Shown here: positions 35,827-45,247 of the stretch, piece after piece
Numbering within the stretch: position 1 is the first letter of the stretch
Layout of the letters: the number at the start of each line of letters is the position of its first letter
NCBI GenBank assembly: GCA_016930675.1
Contig: JAFGGG010000009.1
Location: 141,449 to 205,448, forward strand
DNA from: Spirochaetales bacterium
GTDB lineage: Bacteria; Spirochaetota; Spirochaetia; SZUA-6; RPPD01
DNA: 64,000 nt
Direction of reading: 5' to 3'
Program-made: the position numbers and the translations under genes
The notes under the pieces: generated by a model
Told to the model about the DNA's origin: nothing
The model's input: the letters and a program-made list of their open reading frames with translations, nothing else
Databases searched by the model: none

Positions 35827-38088
35827 ATGAAATGCAAAGAAATTTTGCAAAATTCTCTTATTACTTTGGCTTGCCTCTGCTTTGTCATACAATTGTTTTT
35901 TTTGATGTGGCCCTATCCGGAATTTAATGAATTCGGGCAAAAACCGTTCAGTCTGCACATCTTGGACCGTAACGGCACAGTTATGCAGATTCTTGCTTTG
36001 GAAACCGGAGAAAGGCGCGAATATATTCCTCTCACCGATATCCCGCCTCTTTTGGTTGATGTTTTCATTAAGGCCGAAGACGCCCGTTTTTACTCACACG
36101 GAGGATACGATATTTTTGCGTTATTACGGGCCTTAGACCAAAACGTGCGGCAAGGTGAGATTGTTTCAGGTGCTTCAACCATTACTATGCAGCTGGCTCG
36201 CCTTATTTCTCCCCACGGATACGGTTATGCGGGAAAAGTACAAGAAATATGGAACGCCCTTTTCATAGAAGCCAGAATGAATAAAGATGCCATCCTTGAG
36301 CTCTGGCTCAACAGTATTCCGTTCGGTTATAAAGCAATAGGAGTAGCTTCAGCCAGTAAAATATTTTTCGGCGTACCTCTTAACAGGCTGTCGCCTGCTG
36401 AATTTGTTCTCCTCGCCTTAATCCCCCGCAGTCCGGTAAAATACAGTCCTTTTACCGGAGGTGAGGACGTTATCCGTGCTGCTTCTAACCTGGCGGAGAG
36501 GATCGGCCTTCCGATTACGGCCCAAGAAATCAAGATCGCATTAGAAAAGGCCCGGATCTACAGAAAACAGTTCAGCTGGCCGTTCTACGCGCCCCATTTT
36601 GTTAACTTTGTTGCAGAAAGAGTAACCTCCGCAGAACGCGCAGCAGGTCGTCCCATCCGCACATCACTTGATCTTGATTTAACCATTGCCCTGGAAGCGG
36701 CCCTGGCAGCCAAGATAGAATCCGCCTACACCCATCGCATCCATAACGGTGCGGGTATTATACTGGATAATGCCACGGGTGAGATCCTGGCGTATGTAGG
36801 ATCCCAAGGATATTTCGACTCCGATTTCGGAGGTCAGATTGACGGCATCCATATCAGAAATCAACCAGGTTCCACTCTTAAACCTTACCTTTACGCGTTA
36901 GCGCTTACCAAAGGCTTTACCGCTGCCTCTGTGCTGCCGGACATTCCTTCTTACTTCGGCGGTGAAGAAGTATACATCCCTTTGAACTTTAATGAGCGTT
37001 TTAACGGTCCCGTACGGCTGCGGGTGGCATTGGCGTCATCATTAAACATCCCCGCCGTGTATTTATTGGAACGGTTGGGTGTCAAAAACTTTACGGACAC
37101 ACTTATTGATGTGGGTTTCGATTCGATCAAAGACCAAACCTCCGTAGTAGGGATAGGTCTTGCTTTGGGTAATGCGGAAGTATCTCTTTATGAACTGACA
37201 AAAGCATTCGCCCTCTTTCCCCGTGCCGGGAAGCTTCTACCGGTAACCTGGCGCAGACAAACAAACTTCGATCAGCATAACTGGATAAAAGGAAAGCAGG
37301 TATATGATCCCATAACCGCAGGTATTATCCGTGATATACTATCCGATAAAACCAGCCGTGTTATGGGGTTCGGACCATATAACATCCTCAATACGGATTT
37401 TCCCGCCATTTTTAAAACAGGCACTTCAAATCAATTTAATAATATCTGGGCTATCGGCGCGACACCGCGTTATACCATGGGAGTATGGATGGGTAATTTT
37501 TCCGGAGAAACCGTGATCGGAGCTCCCGGAAGTTCACTGCCGGCTCAGGTTGTAGTACAAATCTTGAAAGAACTTTCCGATCCTGATGACAATTTTCCAA
37601 ACATAGAGAATGCTCAACAAATCGAAATTTGTACTCTCTCCGGCGGCAAAGCAACCCCTCTCTGTCCAAGCGTAATGCTGGAATATTTTCCTCCCGGTGT
37701 CCAACCTGAACCCTGTACCTATCATATTCAGATTAATGGCCAGATTGTGATAAATTATCCGCCGGAATACCAGATCTGGGCTGCGGAATCCGGATATTCG
37801 TTTGAAAATATCCCACAAAATCAAGCTGCGGAAAGTCTTCATATTGTACACCCCGGCAATGGTGCGGTTTTCTTTTTTGATCCCAGTATATCCCCGGAAG
37901 AGCAAGCCGTAAGCATTGAAGTTATTGATGTTGGTTCATTTCATCCCATAAATCTCTTTTTAAACGGAAATCTTATCTCGACAGGAACCTCACCCCTTAA
38001 ATGCAATGTACCTTTGGTTCAGGGATTATATACCGTATATGCTGAAGGAGTTAATGCTTCCGATCAAATCCAATTTGAAGTGCGTTAA
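35827..38088 (+). CDS. pbpC: Penicillin-binding protein 1C
   Basis: A 753-residue bifunctional peptidoglycan synthase anchored by one N-terminal helix (about residues 10-28). The glycosyltransferase 51 domain shows KAEDARFYSHGGYD and SGASTITMQLARL. The transpeptidase has PGSTLKPYLYALAL (SxxK), ASSLNIPAV (SxN) and FKTGTSNQFN (KTG). The C-terminal 100 residues match the BiPBP_C beta domain (LHIVHPGNGAVFFFDPS). All catalytic motifs are present. With the macroglobulin upstream, the pair may protect and repair the wall after protease attack, as proposed for YfhM/PbpC. Confidence 0.95.
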   Translation: MKCKEILQNSLITLACLCFVIQLFFLMWPYPEFNEFGQKPFSLHILDRNGTVMQILALETGERREYIPLTDIPPLLVDVFIKAEDARFYSHGGYDIFALLRALDQNVRQGEIVSGASTITMQLARLISPHGYGYAGKVQEIWNALFIEARMNKDAILELWLNSIPFGYKAIGVASASKIFFGVPLNRLSPAEFVLLALIPRSPVKYSPFTGGEDVIRAASNLAERIGLPITAQEIKIALEKARIYRKQFSWPFYAPHFVNFVAERVTSAERAAGRPIRTSLDLDLTIALEAALAAKIESAYTHRIHNGAGIILDNATGEILAYVGSQGYFDSDFGGQIDGIHIRNQPGSTLKPYLYALALTKGFTAASVLPDIPSYFGGEEVYIPLNFNERFNGPVRLRVALASSLNIPAVYLLERLGVKNFTDTLIDVGFDSIKDQTSVVGIGLALGNAEVSLYELTKAFALFPRAGKLLPVTWRRQTNFDQHNWIKGKQVYDPITAGIIRDILSDKTSRVMGFGPYNILNTDFPAIFKTGTSNQFNNIWAIGATPRYTMGVWMGNFSGETVIGAPGSSLPAQVVVQILKELSDPDDNFPNIENAQQIEICTLSGGKATPLCPSVMLEYFPPGVQPEPCTYHIQINGQIVINYPPEYQIWAAESGYSFENIPQNQAAESLHIVHPGNGAVFFFDPSISPEEQAVSIEVIDVGSFHPINLFLNGNLISTGTSPLKCNVPLVQGLYTVYAEGVNASDQIQFEVR

Positions 38089-38237
38089 AACCCTCAATTA
38101 TAATTACAGCATAAAAAACTGATGATATCTTAAATTTTACGATTGTTATTTTACATGTATATGTTTATAATAATTTTGTACGGACTTAACAGGCAGGGAG
38201 TTAAAAGAAAGGAGTATCTGGAATATAAAAACACGTT

Positions 38238-39470
38238 ATGGAAAACAATTCCGAGAATATTAAGCGAATTTTACAACTTGAATGCGAGTTTAACCGGATA
38301 CAGGACGTTGATATATTACTGGAAAGAATCCTTACCGAAGCGCGGAATATGTTAAACGCCGATGCGGGATCTATTTATATCGTAGAAGGCGATAAACTTG
38401 AAATAAAATTCTCTCAAAATGAAACCAAACAAAAAGAGCTGCCCCCCGGGCAAAAACTAATCTATTCTATCTTTAAAATAAACATTAATAAAAAAACAAT
38501 ATCCGGTTATGTTGCTGCTACCGGCGAGATCGTCAACATACCCGACGTATACACAATACCTGCTGATGCGCCATACCATTATGATCCAAGTTATGATAAA
38601 TTAGCCGGATATAAGACAGGCTCAATGCTGAGTATTCCCTTAACCTCAAGTACCGGAAAAACAATAGGTTTGATTCAAATTATAAATAAAAAGGATGCCA
38701 AAGGTAAGATCATCTCTTTTACAAAGGATGATGAGCTTTTAGTAATGCATTTTGCCAATAACGCTACGGTTGCGCTGCAACGCGCACAAATGACTCGTGC
38801 CATTATCCTAAGGATGATTAAAATGTCCGCTCTCCGTGATCCCAAAGAGACGGGTATGCATGTTAACCGGGTGGCCGGATATGCTGTGGAAATCTATGAA
38901 AGGTACGCCAATAAATACAAAATAACAGAAAAAGATGTGCAAAAAAACCGAGATATTCTGCGCATGGCCGCTATGCTGCACGATGTAGGGAAAATAGCTA
39001 TTTCAGATACTATCTTAAAAAAACCGGGCAAACTCAATAAAGTTGAATTTGATACCATGAAAGGTCATACCTATCTGGGAGCCCGTCTCTTCATCGATAA
39101 GCAGTCGGAATTTGACGAAATAGCCACCCAAATAGCTTTGACGCATCATGAAAAGTGGAATGGGCAGGGTTATCCCGGCCATATCAATATAAATACCGGC
39201 AAAGCCAAAAAAAAGGATAAACATGGCAATGCCAAAGGACTCAAAGGGCAAGAAATCCCGCTATGGGGAAGAATAGTCGCTATAGCTGATGTGTATGATG
39301 CGCTTTCCTCAAAACGTGTTTATAAGGAAAAGTGGGAACAGGATCGTGTATTGGAAGAAATCAAGACGCTTTCCGGGAGCAGTTTTGATCCGGAATTAGT
39401 TACTATTTTCTTTGAAGTGCTTCCGCACATTAAACAGATATCTGACCGTTATGCGGAGGAGAAAGAATAA
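38238..39470 (+). CDS. GAF domain - HD-GYP cyclic-di-GMP phosphodiesterase
   Basis: A 410-residue cytoplasmic protein. Residues about 10-185 form a GAF domain (LTEARNMLNADAGSIYIVEG, GSMLSIPLTSSTGKTIGLIQI). Residues about 195-405 form an HD-GYP domain with MLHDVGKIAISDTIL, KGHTYLGARL, LTHHEKWNGQGYP and DVYDALSS, so the metal ligands and GYP motif are complete; it should hydrolyse cyclic di-GMP. The only usable start, ATG 38238, is 25 nt from the AAAGGAG at 38207, because an in-frame stop lies at 38226. The gene after it encodes a possible PilZ-like protein. Confidence 0.92.
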   Translation: MENNSENIKRILQLECEFNRIQDVDILLERILTEARNMLNADAGSIYIVEGDKLEIKFSQNETKQKELPPGQKLIYSIFKININKKTISGYVAATGEIVNIPDVYTIPADAPYHYDPSYDKLAGYKTGSMLSIPLTSSTGKTIGLIQIINKKDAKGKIISFTKDDELLVMHFANNATVALQRAQMTRAIILRMIKMSALRDPKETGMHVNRVAGYAVEIYERYANKYKITEKDVQKNRDILRMAAMLHDVGKIAISDTILKKPGKLNKVEFDTMKGHTYLGARLFIDKQSEFDEIATQIALTHHEKWNGQGYPGHININTGKAKKKDKHGNAKGLKGQEIPLWGRIVAIADVYDALSSKRVYKEKWEQDRVLEEIKTLSGSSFDPELVTIFFEVLPHIKQISDRYAEEKE

Positions 39471-39516
39471 TTCAAGACGTTCCCTGGAAAAGAAATTTTA
39501 AATTTGCATTGAACAT

Positions 39517-40335
39517 GTGGTTAACGTAGTGAATAATGTACAAACCGAAACAGTAAAGATTTATTTCATAGAACCCATCCATTTGATTTCAGTTGTCATT
39601 GATACTCTTATAAAATTAAACTTTGAAGCCTACTCGATTGAGGGTGCCTATAAAGAAAAGCTCATTTCCATTCTCAAAACAAATCCTCGTAACGTTATTT
39701 ATATCTGTATTCTGGGAGACGCCAGTGTTGAAGAATGGCTCCACTATATCGATGAGCTGCAGGTTATTAATCAAAGCCAAATTCAAGTGGGTGCGTTTAT
39801 TTTTAATAAAATGCCGTTAGAAACAAGAACTCAATTTCTAGAGAGAGGTATCGCCACCATTCCCTTTGAACATCTAAAAAACGACACTCTTCAGACCTTA
39901 AAAAAAATACTTACTTATTTCGAGGCGGGCAGTAAAAAGAAATATGTGTCTGCGGCCACCTTTGGTATCTGTCAGGCATCATTCCAAATAAGGGGTCAGC
40001 CCAATCCCATCCAAACAGACATGCTTTCGCTCTCGGTATATGCTTTCTCTTGTTATATAAAAGAAACTGATAGAATGCAATTCGGACATGGAAATTTCTT
40101 TAACGAGGTTACTCTGCTTTTGCGCGGCAGAAGAGTAATTATCTCTGCCAAATTTATGGGTTTCGGCAGAGAGAATCCGCAGATCGGTATTTTTAAGATT
40201 TATATGCCGTCTTCCCCGGGGTCTGTCAACCAGTATCACAACCAGCTTACACAAGATGTTAAGAACAAACTTTATGACGCAATAAAATCATTTCTAAAAG
40301 ACAATCTAAAAAAGAAACTGGACACAATTCAATAA
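39517..40335 (+). CDS. Unknown two-domain protein, possibly receiver-like plus PilZ-like
   Basis: A 272-residue cytoplasmic protein. The first 130 residues alternate helices and strands like a receiver fold (VKIYFIEPIHLISVVIDTLI, VIYICILGDASVEEWL) but lack the acidic phosphorylation pocket. The last 130 residues look like a beta barrel (ATFGICQASFQIRGQPNP, EVTLLLRGRRVIISAKFMGFG). The place right after an HD-GYP gene suggests a cyclic-di-GMP receptor of PilZ type, but the usual RxxxR and DxSxxG motifs are not seen, so this is inference. Start is GTG 39517 or 39529. A frame in ATG at 39515 stops at once. Confidence 0.5.
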   Translation: MVNVVNNVQTETVKIYFIEPIHLISVVIDTLIKLNFEAYSIEGAYKEKLISILKTNPRNVIYICILGDASVEEWLHYIDELQVINQSQIQVGAFIFNKMPLETRTQFLERGIATIPFEHLKNDTLQTLKKILTYFEAGSKKKYVSAATFGICQASFQIRGQPNPIQTDMLSLSVYAFSCYIKETDRMQFGHGNFFNEVTLLLRGRRVIISAKFMGFGRENPQIGIFKIYMPSSPGSVNQYHNQLTQDVKNKLYDAIKSFLKDNLKKKLDTIQ

Positions 40336-40395
40336 GCAGCCTGCAACCAGCCTTGCAGATGGTATAAAAGACGATATCTGCGGAATGCAGTTTGA

Positions 40396-40785
40396 TTATT
40401 TGCCGATACTTACCAGAACGGCAACATTGTACTGTTTGATATCAGCAAGATATACCACAAGAGTAATTGTATTTTCATCAATCACAGAATAATGCATGAT
40501 TATATCTTCGTCCCCTGCCTCTATGGTAAAGAAAGACTCTTCAGCATTCAGTTCATAACTCATTTCAATATCGCCTTCATCTTCATCCTCGGAAACCACG
40601 ACAATTGTCTCATCATCAATAAATTTCCAGATTGCGCCGTCTCCTGCAGCTGGATCACACTCTCCGCCCTTCAAAATAAATTGCGGTACCAATCCCCATC
40701 TTCCCAACAGAGGATTTTCCGGGCCATTGGCAAAACATGCCACACTCACTAAAATACTCAAAGTACAAACCAATAACTTTTTCAT
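40396..40785 (-). CDS. Small secreted lipocalin-like protein
   Basis: A 129-residue protein with a signal peptide ending ACFANG. The mature part opens NPLLGRWGLVPQF and is a series of short beta strands with very acidic loops (VVVSEDEDEGDIEMSYEL), resembling small lipocalin-like domains. The start is fixed by AAAAGGAG 6 nt before ATG 40785. It has the same size and design as 6250-6612, though sequence similarity is slight. Function unknown. Short weak hairpins lie downstream (40341-40358). Confidence 0.6.
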   Translation of the reverse strand: MKKLLVCTLSILVSVACFANGPENPLLGRWGLVPQFILKGGECDPAAGDGAIWKFIDDETIVVVSEDEDEGDIEMSYELNAEESFFTIEAGDEDIIMHYSVIDENTITLVVYLADIKQYNVAVLVSIGK

Positions 40786-40882
40786 GGCATCTCCTTTTAG
40801 GCTTTTATCATTATAAATAAGTATAGTATCTGTGTTATAAAATCTCAAAATTTATTTGAAAAAACAGATTTTTAGGGACGGA

Positions 40883-41365
40883 TTAAAATTTATAGCCAAA
40901 CTTGCGTAAAAGTTCCTTGCGGTTATTTTTATCCTCTGCTGTTTCCACTCCCTTTGGACAGAAACCGTCTACCACTCCCACGATTCCTCTCCCCTGACCG
41001 GTTTCCGCTACCAGCAGCTGTAAAGGATTGGCTGTGGCACAAAAAATACGAGCCACTTCCTGACATTGTTTAATTTGATTCAGCACATTGATGGGAAAAG
41101 CGTTTTTCATAATCAGATAAAAAGAGTGTCCCGCCCCGGCTGCGCCCGCACACTTGGCTGCTTCGCTTACCAGTTGATCGTCATTGCCTTCTGTTCTAAT
41201 CAGGCAGGGACCCGAAGCCTCACAAAAGGCCAGACCAAATTTCACTCCCGGCACGGCTGAAATCATAATTTCAGCAATATCTTCTACGGATTTAATAAAA
41301 TGAGTTTGGCCGACTATTATATTACAGTCTTTGGGAAGACGTACATCTACAACAATAATATCCAT
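40883..41365 (-). CDS. Adenosine-specific kinase family protein (DUF355)
   Basis: A 160-residue protein that I recognise as the DUF355/adenosine-specific kinase family known from archaea and some bacteria. Conserved blocks: NIIVGQTHFIKSVEDIAE, GLAFCEASGPCLIRTEGND, AAGAGHSFYLIMKNAFPINVLN, IFCATANPLQ and ETGQGRGIVGVVDG. The enzymatic role is known only from limited work. It follows pheT by 19 bp on the same strand with its own GGAGG ribosome site, so may be co-transcribed with PheST. Confidence 0.85.
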   Translation of the reverse strand: MDIIVVDVRLPKDCNIIVGQTHFIKSVEDIAEIMISAVPGVKFGLAFCEASGPCLIRTEGNDDQLVSEAAKCAGAAGAGHSFYLIMKNAFPINVLNQIKQCQEVARIFCATANPLQLLVAETGQGRGIVGVVDGFCPKGVETAEDKNNRKELLRKFGYKF

Positions 41366-41384
41366 TTTAGAACCTCCAAAATAC

Positions 41385-43082
41385 TTATTTCATTATTTGA
41401 TCAAGGTCTATTTCAGCAGTGGTACAAGGCATCCCGATACCCCAATTCTCAAGAATATCCGGATGAACCTCTCCCATAACACCTACAGATTTATCCCGGT
41501 AAAAAACCGTTGCGCATCTGCCCTTGATAAAACGCGGATCATCCACATCCTGTAACGTATAGTCTTTGCACAGATAGTAAAAAAGAGCGGATACCTTTGC
41601 GCTTATATCATTAAAGTCCGCCTCTCTATCTGAAAATAAAAAAGACAGATAGTTCTTTGTTTTGGAACCGTAATTTTCGTCTTTAGCTTTTAAGACTACT
41701 TTGCCTGCTTCAAAAATCAAATGAGGATATACCGCGTTACCGGATATGGCCTCAGAAGCCAAGAGGTTCGGAATAATTGAATTGCGTACCATTTCATAAC
41801 TTTCGGTCATTGGATTGGCAATCTCAATAATGCTATCTTCCACCATCTTCATTTTTTCTATAAAATCTCTTTTGGATCCAAGGTAATTGTAAATCATCTC
41901 CTGAAAACCCAATCCTATCATAATATCACGAACCTTACGGGAGAACTCTTCTTCTTCGGTCAATCGCCCCATGGTAAAATCCTCTGCCATAACAGGAGTG
42001 AAACTGGCTATACCTCGACCCATCATTATTTCTTCAACAATATCCACAGGATGCATAAAATCATTCCGGTATACCGGAGGAAATAACGTGATTTTTTCTT
42101 TTTCCACAGTTACTTTATTGCCCATCTTTTCTATATACTTCGCGGCCTCTGCAGGTGAAAGCGTTTCTCCCAATAATTTATTTGCCTCTTGGATATCCAG
42201 CATTATCGGTTTTTGAAAATAAAACGGGGTAATAATTTCACTTCCCAATGGAGTTTCATAAGGATAACAGACTTTTACGGGTTTTATCTTAAAACCCGCA
42301 TCGGCAAAATCACAGGCAGCGATAGACGCGGCAAGAACGAGAGTATACATATCGGTGCCGGTAAGTTCCACAAAAACCTTACTGTCGCCGACTTCCACGG
42401 CTCCGATTTTCGCACTGTTTATTATGGGCGGAAAACTCAACACATCACCTTTATTATCTTTTAGAAAGGGATACTTTTTATATTCTTTAACGATATACGC
42501 GTATTCCATACCCTTGGGGTGGAGAGTGAGGATTTCATTAAGATTACACTCTTTTTCCAAACCTAACGGAATAAATTTCGTGCTGAGAGGATCTGCAGCG
42601 ATATAGTGGATCGGATACTCTAATTTTTCCGATCGATAAATACCCATAGCTATGGTTTTGCGTTTGCTGCCGTAATTTCCGCATAGTTTTTCCTGCGATT
42701 GGATCAAATCGATAAGCAGTGCTTCGTCGATCGCAGGACCCTCGGCAACAAAAGCTGCAATGAAGGGTCTGATATGTTGTAACCCCATATCCACGAATAT
42801 CACCCGATCGTCAACTTCCTTTTGCGCTTCCGGAGTAGAATAAAAGTCAAACTGGGAAGGTTTACCGCCCAGATATACTTTTAACTGACGAGCCAGACCT
42901 AAAGTTGACCATAAATCCGGTCTGTTCGTATCGTTCAATTCGATTTTTAATATTCCGTCTTCTTTGTTTACCTCATCCAACTCGGCTTTTGCCGCTTCCA
43001 AAACATCAATGAGTTCCGTATGATTCAGTTTTTTACCAAGAAACTTATGAAAAAGTTTTTCATGTACCTCTATTTTCGGCAT
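41385..43082 (-). CDS. pheT: Phenylalanyl-tRNA synthetase beta subunit, archaeal/spirochaete type
   Basis: A 565-residue subunit, shorter than the roughly 800-residue E. coli type and lacking its N-terminal tRNA-binding extension; this is the archaeal/eukaryotic-like form that spirochaetes have. Features: ELNDTNRPDLWSTLGLAR, GIYRSEKLEYPIHYIAADP, and YRNDFMHPVDIVEEIMMGRG in the catalytic-like domain. The B3/B4 region provides editing of Tyr-tRNA(Phe). It begins 3 bp after pheS. The C-terminus GVMGEVHPDILENWG is typical. Confidence 0.95.
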   Translation of the reverse strand: MPKIEVHEKLFHKFLGKKLNHTELIDVLEAAKAELDEVNKEDGILKIELNDTNRPDLWSTLGLARQLKVYLGGKPSQFDFYSTPEAQKEVDDRVIFVDMGLQHIRPFIAAFVAEGPAIDEALLIDLIQSQEKLCGNYGSKRKTIAMGIYRSEKLEYPIHYIAADPLSTKFIPLGLEKECNLNEILTLHPKGMEYAYIVKEYKKYPFLKDNKGDVLSFPPIINSAKIGAVEVGDSKVFVELTGTDMYTLVLAASIAACDFADAGFKIKPVKVCYPYETPLGSEIITPFYFQKPIMLDIQEANKLLGETLSPAEAAKYIEKMGNKVTVEKEKITLFPPVYRNDFMHPVDIVEEIMMGRGIASFTPVMAEDFTMGRLTEEEEFSRKVRDIMIGLGFQEMIYNYLGSKRDFIEKMKMVEDSIIEIANPMTESYEMVRNSIIPNLLASEAISGNAVYPHLIFEAGKVVLKAKDENYGSKTKNYLSFLFSDREADFNDISAKVSALFYYLCKDYTLQDVDDPRFIKGRCATVFYRDKSVGVMGEVHPDILENWGIGMPCTTAEIDLDQIMK

Positions 43083-43085
43083 ACC

Positions 43086-44636
43086 TTAACTCCTTCTTCG
43101 CAAACGTACCTGTTCGATATCGGCCTGAAACAAATCCCGAATATCTTTTAAACCCAACGACATCAGCGCCATCCGGTCAATGCCCAATCCCCAGGCTAAA
43201 ACCGGCACATCAATCCCAAGGGGAAGGGTAACTTCCGGTCTGAAAATCCCCGCGCCCCCCAACTCAAACCAACCGAGTTCCGGGTGTTTAATATGAACTT
43301 CCACAGACGGTTCTGTAAAGGGAAAGTAGCCGGGAACATACTTTACGTCTTTGGCACCCGCCACCTGTTCTGCGAACATTTTTAATAGACCCAAGAGCGT
43401 TTTTAAATTTACATTTTTCCCCAACACAATACCTTCGGTTTGATAGAAGTCTGCCAGATGGGTGGCGTCAACCTTGTCATAACGAAAGCACCTTACCACT
43501 CCGAAGTACTTACCGGGTATTTTGGCATTGACCAATGCTTTTGCCGAAAGCACAGTCCCCTGACTCCTTAAAATGAGCTTTTTGGTAAACTGCTTGTCGA
43601 ATGAATATCCCCACCCTCTGCTGCCTGTCTGCCAGCCGTTTTCGTGTGCGTGAGAAACCTGACTTAAATATGGTTCTGCGATTGTTTTTGCGTACTGAGG
43701 CTGTTTTATATAATACACATCATGAATATCCCTTGCCGAATGAAACTGCGGCATAAACAAAGCATCACAATTCCAAAATTCGGTTTCCACAAGCGGGCCG
43801 TCATACTCTTCAAAGCCTAAAGAAATGAGTTTGTCCTTTAATTTATCCAAAAACTCAACATATGGATTTTTTCTGCCCAAAAGCACTCTTACGGGGGGTG
43901 TATTAATATTGTAACTGCGAAAACCTCTTTGTTTCCATTCTCCGCTTTTTAACACTTCAGCGGTAAGCACGCCGATTTCCTGTCCTGTGACGCCTTTTGT
44001 CTGTAAGGCTTTTTTGACCGCTTCTCCCTGTGTGGTAAGAATATATACTACCTTATCCCTTTCCAGCTGCTTACAGATACTCGATCCCGATCCGCGCTTT
44101 TTGCTTAAGGAAGCCGCTAATTTCTGTAAAGCCGGTGTAAGCTCAGTATCAGGCACGGATTTCTTTTCATGTAGCAGATCAAGCAGTGCCCTTAAATGCT
44201 TAAGCCTCTGATCTTTGGTTTTATCCGCTATATAAATGGCTTTGTCTTCATTCATGGCGAGCATTCCCTCTTTGGAGAGCAGGCCGAAGGTCGATCCCAC
44301 ATCCTTGTTGTCGATGTTCAGGTACTTAGCCGCATCGGGAAGAGTAAGCTTTTTTTCTTTTTCCAGCAGGGTTACAATTCTCTCCTCCGGAGTACCCTGT
44401 TTATAATATTCCTCTCCCATTTCAGTAATTTCATAAGAGATAATTGTAAAACGTTCTAATTCCGCCAAGAGTTCCTTCATACTCAACCAGCTGAAAACCT
44501 GATTGCATTGACCTAAATTAAAGGAAAGCTCCTGCATCAAAATTTCCGCATTAAGCTTTTTTCCTGTTTCCACATGAAGCAACACCTTGATCTCCAACGG
44601 ATGAAGTGTTTTAATGATTGTTTCTACTGCTTCCAT
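43086..44636 (-). CDS. pheS: Phenylalanyl-tRNA synthetase alpha subunit, archaeal/spirochaete type
   Basis: A 516-residue subunit, longer than the E. coli type (about 330), with the extra N-terminal winged-helix DNA-like domains of archaeal PheS (residues 1 to about 230). The class II catalytic core starts near YDGPLVETEFWNCDALFMPQ and contains motif 2 (GKYFGVVRCFRYDKVDATHLADFYQTEG) and motif 3 (LAWGLGIDRMALM). It charges tRNA-Phe with PheT as an (alpha beta)2 complex. I looked for a T-box leader in the 123 bp upstream and found none. Confidence 0.96.
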   Translation of the reverse strand: MEAVETIIKTLHPLEIKVLLHVETGKKLNAEILMQELSFNLGQCNQVFSWLSMKELLAELERFTIISYEITEMGEEYYKQGTPEERIVTLLEKEKKLTLPDAAKYLNIDNKDVGSTFGLLSKEGMLAMNEDKAIYIADKTKDQRLKHLRALLDLLHEKKSVPDTELTPALQKLAASLSKKRGSGSSICKQLERDKVVYILTTQGEAVKKALQTKGVTGQEIGVLTAEVLKSGEWKQRGFRSYNINTPPVRVLLGRKNPYVEFLDKLKDKLISLGFEEYDGPLVETEFWNCDALFMPQFHSARDIHDVYYIKQPQYAKTIAEPYLSQVSHAHENGWQTGSRGWGYSFDKQFTKKLILRSQGTVLSAKALVNAKIPGKYFGVVRCFRYDKVDATHLADFYQTEGIVLGKNVNLKTLLGLLKMFAEQVAGAKDVKYVPGYFPFTEPSVEVHIKHPELGWFELGGAGIFRPEVTLPLGIDVPVLAWGLGIDRMALMSLGLKDIRDLFQADIEQVRLRRRS

Positions 44637-44759
44637 ATCCTAAAACTCCACTCATTATTATAAGCTTTTAAATTGGTAACCTTTAAAAAACAAATTGTAA
44701 AGGGATTTAGCGTATTTTTTATCCCTCTTTTTTTGATTTAAAATGAAAAATAGCTATTT

Positions 44760-45026
44760 TTAACTGTCTTCTTCTAAAAAATCGATCTCATGATGAGCAG
44801 ACTCCTGGACTTCTTCGAATTTTATTCCCTCATCAAGCAAGTTTTGAATCTTTTCCAGGGTAGGGGGGTCAACAGTAAACCCCACTTCTAGGGCATGTTT
44901 TTCTGAAACAGGGCGGGACATATCCTGGTTATCAAAAAAACCGCACGGTCCGTCAAAACATACTTTTTCCCCGGTGAAGACACACGTGCCTTTTATCGGC
45001 CGATCGACGATCATTAAATATATCAT
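44760..45026 (-). CDS. Small acidic protein of unknown function
   Basis: An 88-residue cytoplasmic protein (MIYLMIVDRPIKGTCVFTG start, acidic end ESAHHEIDFLEEDS). Three Cys occur in GTCVFTGEKVCFDGPCG, a possible metal site. ATG 45026 has AAAGG 6 nt upstream; a longer frame to 45074 lacks such a site. A short palindrome (AAAATAGCTATTTT) follows the stop. No family recognised. Confidence 0.5.
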   Translation of the reverse strand: MIYLMIVDRPIKGTCVFTGEKVCFDGPCGFFDNQDMSRPVSEKHALEVGFTVDPPTLEKIQNLLDEGIKFEEVQESAHHEIDFLEEDS

Positions 45027-45247
45027 GTATGTACCTTTCAATATTATGCATCTACTTTCATAAACATATATCAAGAAGTTCGTATTATTTCTATGCCCAT
45101 GATTGTTCGCAGATTACCAACATATGTTAACACAAAAAATGTTAATTTTCAAGTTGCGTATTAATGTATGAAATAGCTAATTTATTTCTTTACTGCGTTT
45201 ACTCTGATATCGATAACTAGTATGTTAATTAATGAGTTAGGATCGGT

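Noticed and set aside
38143..38355. 70-codon frame upstream of the HD-GYP gene
   Set aside because: It overlaps the HD-GYP start out of frame and shows no family features; the GAF-HD-GYP frame is certain.
40341..40377. Two short hairpins after the 272-residue protein gene as a terminator
   Set aside because: Stems of four to six pairs without a T run; too weak to call.
44701..44735. Terminator-like hairpin AGGGAT/ATCCCT followed by eight T on the + strand
   Set aside because: No + strand gene ends there; both flanking genes are on the minus strand. It could only end an antisense transcript, which I cannot support.
44637..44759. T-box or attenuator leader before pheS
   Set aside because: No T-box sequence (such as GGGUGGNACCGCG) and no Phe codon run; only an AT-rich 123-bp stretch with two small hairpins.
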